Below, in pieces: positions 14,912-21,011 of a stretch of 24,065 bases of DNA (positions are counted from its first letter, which is position 1; each line of letters begins with the position of its first letter). The notes below the pieces were generated by a model that made no database searches, was not told the origin of the DNA, and saw nothing but the letters and a program-made list of their open reading frames with translations. The stretch is from JBCAWW01 sp039024315 (GTDB lineage Bacteria > Bacteroidota > Bacteroidia > J057). A program made the translations under genes and the position numbers. The stretch is taken from NCBI GenBank assembly GCA_039024315.1, contig JBCCQN010000124.1, forward strand, positions 1 to 24,065. The letters are read 5' to 3'.

Positions 14912-16131
14912 TAGTCGGCTCGGAAGCGATACAAAGGGAAGGACTCTCCTTTGACAAAATCGTTCCGCGAAGCGGGTAACTCCAAAAGCGCGTTGACCTT
15001 GAGTAGGTTGACAAAATCGCCTGATCCGTGACCCTCAATCGGTTGGGCCCAAATCTGTCCGGACTCATCTACCTCAGTTTTGACTTGCAAAAAGTAGGTC
15101 AGGGCGGGATTGAAGGAAAAGTCTTCCTTCAGCTTGGCAAATTGCTTAGGCAGAGGTCCGATACCCATACTGGCACGAAACCAAGGGCGGAAATACCGAT
15201 GAAAGTTGACAAAAGTCGAAACTGGATTTCCTGGCAAGGCAAACAAAACGTGACTCTGCTCTTTGTTACAGCCAAACCAAAAGGGTTTACCTGGTCGTTG
15301 GGCGATGCGATGAAATTTCTTTTCGATACCTAGCTCTGCTAAAGTATCGGGAATGAAATCGAACTTACCCTTAGATACTCCACCACTCAGGATCAAAATA
15401 GGAAATTGATCCATGATCCGCTGTAGGGTTTCACGCATAGAAGCCGGATCATCGACGATATGAAAAGTGGCGGCTTGTACTCCCCAAGCCTTGAGGGCTG
15501 CTTGAATCATATAGCCATTGGAGCGTCTAATCTGATGGGGAAGGGGCTTAGTTTCGATTTCCACTAGTTCGTCTCCAGTAGAGATAATGGCGATTTTGGG
15601 CGATTTGCGCACTTCTAAGGATGTGTAACCAGAACTAGCAGCAATCGCAATTTCGGGAGCTTCAATTCTCCGCCCTGCTGATACAAGCACCAAGCCCTGT
15701 TTGTGATCAGTTCCTTGAAAATGGATGTTTTGGCGATACTTGACCGCTGCGACTTGTAGTTCCGCGAAGCGGGGCCCCGACTCGCCTTCAATAATCGTAA
15801 AATCTTCATAGCGGATAATGGTATCCGCCCCAATCGGACAGCTAGCACCTGTCATCACCTCTATGCAATGCCCTGCCTTTTCTAAAGTATGCTGTGGCAT
15901 TCCTGCGGCCTGAATACTACTAATTTGAAATTTACGCAGCCCCCGCTCGAAATCTGCATAGCGAATCGCAATACCGTCCATGGTCACTCGATCAAAAGGG
16001 GGGAAGTCTCGATCTGCTTGAATGTCTTGTTGGAGGACGCTCCCAAAAGCTTGGGAAAGGGGAACGTTTTGGTTGGGAATCTCGAGTAGTGTGTCGAGAA
16101 TTATGGCTTCAGCCTGAGAAACACTTATCAT
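14911..16131 (-). CDS. moeA: Molybdopterin molybdotransferase MoeA
   Basis: A protein of 406 residues, standard length. Motifs: DFPPFDRVTMDGIAIR (N-terminal active-site Asp), MTGASCPIGADTIIRYED (domain III), GRRIEAPEIAIAASSGY, PKIAIISTGDEL, and GGVSKGKFDFIPDTL (MoCF-type binding loop and catalytic Asp). LPGNPVSTFVNFHRYFRPW and a C-terminal MoeA domain IV follow. It inserts molybdate into adenylylated molybdopterin, so it directly links ModABC import to cofactor production. It is transcribed towards modC and shares a 28-bp spacer with divergent moaC. Two CGTT-hairpin-type sequences occur inside (14961-14975 and 15758-15772), read in different frames. Confidence 0.96.
   Translation of the reverse strand: MISVSQAEAIILDTLLEIPNQNVPLSQAFGSVLQQDIQADRDFPPFDRVTMDGIAIRYADFERGLRKFQISSIQAAGMPQHTLEKAGHCIEVMTGASCPIGADTIIRYEDFTIIEGESGPRFAELQVAAVKYRQNIHFQGTDHKQGLVLVSAGRRIEAPEIAIAASSGYTSLEVRKSPKIAIISTGDELVEIETKPLPHQIRRSNGYMIQAALKAWGVQAATFHIVDDPASMRETLQRIMDQFPILILSGGVSKGKFDFIPDTLAELGIEKKFHRIAQRPGKPFWFGCNKEQSHVLFALPGNPVSTFVNFHRYFRPWFRASMGIGPLPKQFAKLKEDFSFNPALTYFLQVKTEVDESGQIWAQPIEGHGSGDFVNLLKVNALLELPASRNDFVKGESFPLYRFRAD
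14961..14975 (+). repeat. CGTT-hairpin element inside moeA (C-terminal domain)
   Basis: CGTT-CCGC-GAA-GCGG on the + strand, perfect. In moeA it is read as PASRN, in domain IV. Confidence 0.8.
15758..15772 (+). repeat. CGTT-hairpin element inside moeA, one mismatch in the tetranucleotide
   Basis: AGTT-CCGC-GAA-GCGG on the + strand, perfect stem and the same loop as the copy at 14961. Here it is read as PRFAEL in moeA, one frame off from the other copy's PASRN. The shared feature is therefore DNA, not peptide. Confidence 0.6.
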
Positions 16132-16147
16132 AGAAAATGAAATTACT

Positions 16148-16155
16148 TATTTTTG
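16148..16155 (+). promoter_or_regulatory. -7 box candidate (TAnnTTTG) just before moaC
   Basis: TATTTTTG ends 4 bp before the moaC ATG. If used, transcription would begin at or next to the start codon, giving a leaderless message. The esterase gene has a similar box (TATCTTTG, 6201-6208) 3 bp before its ATG. Confidence 0.35.
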
Positions 16156-16159
16156 CGCA

Positions 16160-16657
16160 ATGAGCGAACAAAGTCAAAGTGGTTTTTCACATCTTGATCA
16201 GGAAGGTAAGCCTTCTATGGTCGATGTCGGCGCAAAAGCGATCACCAGCAGGGAGGCAACGGCCCAGTCAGTTGTTTTCTTGGGCGAGGAAATCATGCAG
16301 CAACTGCAAGGAGATGATATCCAAACCAAGAAAGGACCGGTTTTTCAGACAGCGGTCATTGCCGGCACCATGGCCGTCAAAAGGACCCATGAACTGATTC
16401 CACTTTGTCATCCTCTACTCATCGAGAAGATCAAGTTTAAGATAGAACCATTAGACGCCCGTTCTGTTGAAATAAATTGCACCGTGGCGATGACGGGTAA
16501 GACTGGCGTGGAGATGGAAGCCTTGACCGGAGCTAGCATAGCCGCTTTGACGATCTATGATATGTGCAAGGCTTTTTCACTAGATATCAAGATCGTTTAT
16601 ACTCATTTATTGGCTAAATCGGGCGGGAAAAGGGATTTTGACCGTCGTCAGGAATAA
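16160..16657 (+). CDS. moaC: Cyclic pyranopterin monophosphate synthase MoaC
   Basis: A protein of 165 residues, typical of a free-standing MoaC (no MogA fusion as in some Bacteroidota). Motifs: MVDVGAKAITSREATA at the N-terminus; GTMAVKRTHELIPLCHPL with the catalytic Lys/His region; VEINCTVAMTGKTGVEMEALTG; DMCKAFS near the C-terminus. It converts the MoaA product into cyclic pyranopterin monophosphate. It is divergent from moeA with only 28 bp between start codons, so the two probably share a regulatory region. The gene stops 18 bp before a bidirectional hairpin. Confidence 0.97.
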   Translation: MSEQSQSGFSHLDQEGKPSMVDVGAKAITSREATAQSVVFLGEEIMQQLQGDDIQTKKGPVFQTAVIAGTMAVKRTHELIPLCHPLLIEKIKFKIEPLDARSVEINCTVAMTGKTGVEMEALTGASIAALTIYDMCKAFSLDIKIVYTHLLAKSGGKRDFDRRQE

Positions 16658-16674
16658 ACTTTTTGACATAAAAA

Positions 16675-16700
16675 AAGAGCAAGCTTTGGGGCTCACTCTT
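16675..16700. terminator. Bidirectional terminator candidate between moaC and the minus-strand secreted-protein cluster
   Basis: AAGAG-CA-AGC / GCT-CA-CTCTT with loop TTTGGG is preceded by a run of As (T-run on the minus strand) and followed by ATTATTT. It serves moaC, and it may also stop minus-strand transcripts after they cross the composite repeat. Confidence 0.6.
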
Positions 16701-16708
16701 ATTATTTA

Positions 16709-16872
16709 CCGCTGCGCGGAACGTTCATTTCTCGAGTTGCTTCGGCGCAGCTCCATTAGCATGACAACGAGATAGGTTCAGGCTTTTACCTCAGCCACTC
16801 AGGTGTCTTTCCGAGTCCCGACTACTGTACGGGATCGAGGGACCTTTATCAAATTAACTGCTTCGCAGAACG
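16709..16872 (+). repeat. Composite repeat element, copy 2
   Basis: It starts with CCGC-TGC-GCGG-AACG (16709-16723) and ends with CTGC-TTC-GCAG-AACG (16858-16872) in the same orientation. The middle matches copy 1: AGTTGCTTCG (16735-16744), AGCATGACAAC, ACCTCAGCCACTCAGGT, and the 37-nt identical block at 16811-16847. The terminal hairpin differs from copy 1 by changes on both arms plus one loop base, yet the stem still pairs. The right end lies one base from the stop codon of the secreted-protein gene at 16874. Confidence 0.88.
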
Positions 16873-16873
16873 T

Positions 16874-17311
16874 CTATTTGCAGCTAATCTCCTCAACAAA
16901 AACCTTGAGGCCCTTGCCTTGAGGGCTAATGCAGCGTAATTCTCTCAGGGGTTGAATCTTACCATCTTTATTGCGATCCCACCAAACAATAGTGCCTTGC
17001 TTGCCTTTGGGGCCACTGACTTTGAAACACTTGTTTTTGTTTCTAATCGCAACGGCCCCTGTACTACCCTTGCTCTTGGCAGGCACCTTGAGCTGCTTGG
17101 TTTTGCTTGTACTGAGCGTAGTCATTTGTCTTAAATCTGGTAAGCCAAAGGAAGCAAAATCTCCCTTTAGATTATTTAAGTCTCCTGATTCATAAAACTT
17201 ACTGGGTGAGGTTACATATATGAGGGTATCGGGTACAATTTGAGCTTGCACCTTTTGGGCTGATAAAACAAAAAGCAAAGACAAGCTGAAGATTAAGAGA
17301 AATCGGTTCAT
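16874..17311 (-). CDS. Secreted EF-hand-like small protein, paralog A (most divergent)
   Basis: A protein of 145 residues. The signal peptide (RFLLIFSLSLLFVLSAQKVQA) is followed by an N-terminal region starting PDTLIYVTSPSKF. The conserved C-terminal core is KCFKV, VWWDRNKDGKIQP with Asp112, Asn114 and Asp116-Gly117 of a calcium-loop-like motif, then RELRC (Cys127), a final strand and a penultimate Cys144. It lacks the extra Cys pairs found in the other three copies between the first Cys and the loop. No characterised family is recognised. It is the last gene of the minus-strand run, and its stop codon abuts the composite repeat. Confidence 0.7.
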   Translation of the reverse strand: MNRFLLIFSLSLLFVLSAQKVQAQIVPDTLIYVTSPSKFYESGDLNNLKGDFASFGLPDLRQMTTLSTSKTKQLKVPAKSKGSTGAVAIRNKNKCFKVSGPKGKQGTIVWWDRNKDGKIQPLRELRCISPQGKGLKVFVEEISCK

Positions 17312-17370
17312 GACTTTTTTGTTTATGGGTAGTTGAAGGAAGAATTAAGCTAATCTCCAAAGGAGCTTGA

Positions 17371-17844
17371 TTATTTACATCTGGCTTGTTTAACCACGAT
17401 TTGGCAGCTATTACCACGGCTGTCCATACATCTCAGCTCTTTTCTTGGCTGGACCTTGCCGTCGCCATTGCGATCATACCAAACCAAGCTGCATGTCTTA
17501 GGATTGGCACAGCCAAAAACATAGCACTTACCCTGATGCTTGAGTATAATGGGAGTTCTGCTAATCTTGGTTTTGACGGGGACTTTTGCAGTTTTGGCAG
17601 CACTGAGCTTGATGGCGGTAAATCTTCCCATTCCTGGAAGAGTAACTAGGGTGGTGGGGAGGTCTTTCAAAGCCAATGCTACGCCCATTTCTTCTGCCTG
17701 AGCCCAGATGGGGCGGTTTCCCGGAGAGGTGATTTCGAGAGGCGTCTGAAAAAGGAGTAGAGAATCTACAATTCCTCCTTGAGCGTGAAGGCTAGAGAGA
17801 AGGCTTACAAAAATGAAGCTTAAGACTAATGCATAGCGTGACAT
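17371..17844 (-). CDS. Secreted EF-hand-like small protein, paralog B
   Basis: A protein of 157 residues. The signal peptide ends near SLHAQ, then VDSLLLFQTPLEITSPG, the N-terminal motif shared with paralogs C and D. The core has KCYVFGCANPKTCSLVWYD, with Cys107, Cys112 and Cys118. The loop is D-R-N-G-D-G-K-V (Asp124, Asn126, Asp128), followed by KELRCMD and an extra Cys147, ending in RCK. The even number of Cys in the mature chain fits disulfides outside the cell. Its start is one base after the DUF1697 stop (TAA-A-ATG on the minus strand), so it is cotranscribed and probably translationally coupled with that gene. Function unknown. Confidence 0.72.
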   Translation of the reverse strand: MSRYALVLSFIFVSLLSSLHAQGGIVDSLLLFQTPLEITSPGNRPIWAQAEEMGVALALKDLPTTLVTLPGMGRFTAIKLSAAKTAKVPVKTKISRTPIILKHQGKCYVFGCANPKTCSLVWYDRNGDGKVQPRKELRCMDSRGNSCQIVVKQARCK

Positions 17845-17845
17845 T

Positions 17846-18394
17846 TTACTTGTTGTTGTGCAGCATCTCTTGTAGTTTAAGCACGGTGCGCCAATTACGA
17901 GTGGTGCCGCTGGTTTTTAGGATTCTTTTGATGACACTGTCTGTATACTTAGTGCGGCCAAAGCCATCTGGACAGTATAGATAAAGGACTTTGGGCATGA
18001 GAACCACCTGGTCTTGACCGCTCTCAACGGCCTGCAATTCTGCTTCGAGGGAGGTATCCACTTCCTCATACAAAAAGCAAACATGGAGCTTCTTGGGATC
18101 AGGGTCTTCGCGTTCCTCGAAGGGGTTGTTAACAATAACTTGCTTAAAAGCTTCGCTATTAATCACAAAGGTGATCACATCGTGGCCAAACTGCTTCAAG
18201 ATGACCGCTTTTATGCTTTGGGCTAGGTCTTCGGCATTCTCCTGCAGAGAACGAAAAACCATATTGCCACTTTGGATGTAGGTTTGAACATCAGAAAGTC
18301 CTATCTCTTCACAGGCGCTTCTCAGCTCGGCCATTTTGATCTTGCGATGACCGCCGACATTGATTCCTCTTAGGAGGGCTACATATTGCTTCAT
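17846..18394 (-). CDS. DUF1697 family protein
   Basis: A protein of 182 residues. KQYVALLRGINVGGHRKIKMAELR at the N-terminus and VQTYIQSGNMVF are diagnostic of DUF1697, and KKLHVCFLYEE and TRNWRTVLKL fit its C-terminal half. There is no signal peptide, so it is cytosolic, unlike its neighbours. The biochemical role of DUF1697 is not established. It sits inside the array of four secreted paralogs, separated by one base from copy B and by 31 bp from copy C, so it belongs to the same transcription unit. A hairpin-like sequence at 18111-18125 lies within it. Confidence 0.88.
   Translation of the reverse strand: MKQYVALLRGINVGGHRKIKMAELRSACEEIGLSDVQTYIQSGNMVFRSLQENAEDLAQSIKAVILKQFGHDVITFVINSEAFKQVIVNNPFEEREDPDPKKLHVCFLYEEVDTSLEAELQAVESGQDQVVLMPKVLYLYCPDGFGRTKYTDSVIKRILKTSGTTRNWRTVLKLQEMLHNNK
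18111..18125 (+). repeat. CGTT-hairpin-like sequence in the DUF1697 gene (one G-T pair)
   Basis: CGTT-CCTC-GAA-GGGG on the + strand; the stem closes with one wobble pair. It encodes PFEER next to a conserved Asn-Pro-Phe. It is a possible decayed copy, though chance is not excluded. Confidence 0.4.
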
Positions 18395-18425
18395 GTCGGA
18401 AAATAGGACTCTCTGTTCAAATCAC

Positions 18426-18881
18426 CTACTCACATTCGATCCTTCTGACATACATGGGTTCCGATTCACCCTTCAGATTGATACATCTTAGTTCATAGGA
18501 AGGGGTAACTTTACCATCTCCATTTAGGTCGAACCATAAAATGAAGCACCTTGAACAGTTTGCCCCACAGGTAAACCGCCAACACATGCCATAATTTTGG
18601 TGCTTATAGGTTCGCATGATAGTCGGTACTACCCTATGGGTATTACTCGGTACCCCAAGCTTTTGCGCTTCGGCTATGGATAATCTTTTTGCGTCAGAAG
18701 GCTTAAGGAATTCGAATGTTTGTTCACTATATCCGATCAAATCTTTGCCACCGGATTCTAGTTGCAAGGGTTCTTCAAAAACTCGGAGACTATCTTGCAG
18801 TTGTTTTTGAGCATAGCTTGTGCTGCTAAAGCCAAAAAGTATAGCTAAGCAGGCGAGGCTCATGATTAGGTAAGGTTTCAT
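18426..18881 (-). CDS. Secreted EF-hand-like small protein, paralog C
   Basis: A protein of 151 residues. The signal peptide ends at SYAQ and is followed by DSLRVFEEPLQLESGG, near-identical in design to paralog D (DTMMVFNEPLKFISGG). A KLGVPSNTHR segment follows, as in D (KLSVPSSVRI). The core is GMCWRFTCGANCSRCFILWFDLNGDGKVTP with Cys100, Cys105, Cys109 and Cys112 and loop residues Asp118, Asn120, Asp122, then ELRC and a penultimate Cys150. The Cys spacing suggests a small disulfide-bonded or metal-binding knuckle before the loop. It is separated by 36 bp from D upstream and 31 bp from the DUF1697 gene downstream. Function unknown. Confidence 0.72.
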   Translation of the reverse strand: MKPYLIMSLACLAILFGFSSTSYAQKQLQDSLRVFEEPLQLESGGKDLIGYSEQTFEFLKPSDAKRLSIAEAQKLGVPSNTHRVVPTIMRTYKHQNYGMCWRFTCGANCSRCFILWFDLNGDGKVTPSYELRCINLKGESEPMYVRRIECE

Positions 18882-18917
18882 TTTTGCGTTGTTGAGTAGT
18901 TCGGGTGGGAGAAGGGC

Positions 18918-19361
18918 TTATTGACAAGGAATTTTAGTAACGCTGATCTTGCCTGTCTGGCCTTTGGCTTTAACACAGCGTAGTTCCCGACGAGGCTGTA
19001 CTTCACCATCACCATTACGATCCCACCAAACTAGTTTACAATTGCTACAAGCTGGGTCGCATTTGAACATATAGCATTTACCGTTGTGGCGAAGGACTAC
19101 TGGCTTAGTTGAAATGCGTACAGAGCTGGGAACGGAGAGTTTTTTAGCCTGCACCATAGTCGCTTTGCTAAGCTCAGATCCTGCTTTGAATTTGAAGCCA
19201 ATTCCCGCTCCGATAAAGTTGCCTCCTGAGATAAACTTCAAAGGCTCATTAAATACCATCATGGTATCATTCCAACCAATGCCAGTTTGAGCAGAAGACT
19301 GTATTGAAAAACACATCATGATGGCAAAGAGGGCGCTGCTGAAGAATAATTTCATTTTCAT
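18918..19361 (-). CDS. Secreted EF-hand-like small protein, paralog D (first in the run)
   Basis: A protein of 147 residues. The signal peptide is KLFFSSALFAIMMCFSIQSSAQ. The N-terminal motif MVFNEPLKFISGG and AKKLSVPS are shared with paralog C. The core KCYMFKCDPACSNCKLVWWDRNGDGEVQP carries Cys96, Cys101, Cys105 and Cys108 and loop residues Asp114, Asn116 and Asp118, followed by RRELRC and a penultimate Cys146. It is probably the promoter-proximal gene; the start could be this Met or the Met two codons later. The 134-bp gap upstream contains the lpdA terminator. Function unknown; secreted calcium binding is an inference from the loop. Confidence 0.72.
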   Translation of the reverse strand: MKMKLFFSSALFAIMMCFSIQSSAQTGIGWNDTMMVFNEPLKFISGGNFIGAGIGFKFKAGSELSKATMVQAKKLSVPSSVRISTKPVVLRHNGKCYMFKCDPACSNCKLVWWDRNGDGEVQPRRELRCVKAKGQTGKISVTKIPCQ

Positions 19362-19445
19362 AAAGCGTTAAAGTTTAGGGGGGTGTTTGAAGTATTTGCT
19401 TGTTGGTAGCCCCAACTCTGGAAAACGTAACATGTGGCATAAAAA

Positions 19446-19473
19446 AAGTCCCGTAGCCTTGGCTACAGGACTT
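19446..19473 (-). terminator. Intrinsic terminator of lpdA
   Basis: The stem AAGTCC-GTAGCC / GGCTAC-GGACTT has a bulged C/A pair in the middle and a TT loop. On the minus strand it is followed by seven Ts, about 25 bp past the lpdA stop. Confidence 0.88.
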
Positions 19474-19495
19474 CCAAAAATTATGATTCTGCCTC

Positions 19496-20890
19496 TTAGA
19501 GGTGAATGACTTCATCATAAGCTGCTGCGGCAGCTTCCATCACTGCTTCAGACATAGTCGGGTGAGGGTGAACTGCCTTGATGATCTCGTGGCCAGTCGT
19601 TTCAAGCTTGCGTGCTACGACAACCTCTGCGATCATATCAGTTACATTAGCCCCGACCATATGTGCCCCTAGGAACTCGCCATATTTGGCGTCAAAGATT
19701 ACTTTGACGAAGCCATCAGCCTTACCAGAAGCCTTGGCTTTACCCGAAGCAGAGAATGGGAACTTACCCACTTTCACTTCGTAGCCGGCTTCCTTGGCCT
19801 GCGCTTCGGTCTGACCAACAGAAGCTACTTCTGGCTGGCAATAGGTACAGCTAGGGATGTTGTTATAATCGATCGGCTCTACATCCATACCCGCGATTTT
19901 TTCTACACAGATGATCGCTTCGTGAGAAGCAACGTGTGCGAGGGCTGGGCCTGGGATCATATCACCGATAGCGAAGATGCCTGGCACGTTGGTGCGATAA
20001 AAATCATCGACCGTTACAAGGCCGCGATCCATCTTGATACCCAAGGCTTCGATACCTAGGTTCTCCACATTTGAAACTACTCCTACGGCAGAGAGGAGGA
20101 TATCAGCTTCTAGCTTCTCTTCGCCTTTTTTGGTTTTAACCGTTGCGCTAACGCCTTTGCCTGAAGTGTCAACACTGGTTACTTCGGCATTGGTCATAAT
20201 CTTGAAGCCTTTACGCTTGTAAAGACGCTCCATCAAAGTAGAAACCTCAGCATCTTCTCGTGGGAGGATTTTAGGTAGGTACTCAACTACGGTTACTTCC
20301 GTGCCCATCGCTTGGTAGAAGTATGCAAACTCCATCCCGATAGCACCAGAACCCACGACAATCATAGATTTTGGTTGCTTCTCCAAAGTCATGGCTTTGC
20401 GATAACCAATGATCTTTTTTCCGTCGATTGGCATGCTCGGCAGAGAGCGTGCTCTTGCTCCGGTAGCCAAAATGATGTTTTTGGCGGCGTATAATTCTTT
20501 TTTGCCTTCGGCATCGGTAACTTCAACTTGCTTGGTAGGGGTTACGCGACCCGTCCCGACGATGGTATCGATCTTGTTTTTGCGGAAGAGGAAATTGATC
20601 CCTTTGCTCATACTACCAGCTACGTCCCGACTACGACTCACCACAGCCCCAAAGTCATGAGAAGCCTTACTGGCTTTTAGGCCGTAATCTTCGGCATGCT
20701 TGAGGTATTCATATACTTCTGCACTTTTTAGCAGCGCTTTGGTAGGGATACAGCCCCAATTCAAACAAATACCGCCCAGTTCTTCGCGTTCTACACAGGC
20801 TACGTTCATGCCAAGCTGTGCGGCGCGAATGGCTGCTACATAGCCTCCAGGGCCACTACCTATTACGATCAGATCGTATGATTTTGCCAT
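19496..20890 (-). CDS. lpdA: Dihydrolipoyl dehydrogenase (E3)
   Basis: A protein of 464 residues, standard for E3. FAD-binding GSGPGGYVAAIRAAQLG lies at the N-terminus. The redox disulfide is Cys42-x4-Cys47 (GGICLNWGCIPTK). The NAD domain has GSGAIGMEFAYFY, a central FAD segment FAIGDMIPGPALAHVA, and a C-terminal catalytic dyad His443/Glu448 (HPHPTMSE). It reoxidises lipoamide for the pyruvate and 2-oxoglutarate dehydrogenase complexes and possibly glycine cleavage. It is monocistronic here, away from E1/E2 genes, and ends at a strong terminator. The ATG is the first in frame and starts directly with the FAD strand. Confidence 0.97.
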   Translation of the reverse strand: MAKSYDLIVIGSGPGGYVAAIRAAQLGMNVACVEREELGGICLNWGCIPTKALLKSAEVYEYLKHAEDYGLKASKASHDFGAVVSRSRDVAGSMSKGINFLFRKNKIDTIVGTGRVTPTKQVEVTDAEGKKELYAAKNIILATGARARSLPSMPIDGKKIIGYRKAMTLEKQPKSMIVVGSGAIGMEFAYFYQAMGTEVTVVEYLPKILPREDAEVSTLMERLYKRKGFKIMTNAEVTSVDTSGKGVSATVKTKKGEEKLEADILLSAVGVVSNVENLGIEALGIKMDRGLVTVDDFYRTNVPGIFAIGDMIPGPALAHVASHEAIICVEKIAGMDVEPIDYNNIPSCTYCQPEVASVGQTEAQAKEAGYEVKVGKFPFSASGKAKASGKADGFVKVIFDAKYGEFLGAHMVGANVTDMIAEVVVARKLETTGHEIIKAVHPHPTMSEAVMEAAAAAYDEVIHL

Positions 20891-20983
20891 AAGTATTTAA
20901 ATGATTCTTTTCCTTTGGATTAGATTCGAATTTTCGAGCCGCAATTTAGGAAAAATGTCTCAATCAGTATTCGATTTTTGTGC

Positions 20984-20991
20984 TACCTTTG
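20984..20991 (+). promoter_or_regulatory. -7 box candidate (TACCTTTG) for recN
   Basis: A perfect TAnnTTTG 20 bp before the recN ATG. No clear -33 TTG stands at the right distance, so this is only moderately supported. Confidence 0.4.
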
Positions 20992-21011
20992 TTTTAGGAT
21001 AGAACACTCAC

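Noticed and set aside
18238..18252. CTCC-TGC-AGAG-AACG in the DUF1697 gene
   Set aside because: Only three of four stem pairs form, with the innermost mismatched; too weak to count.
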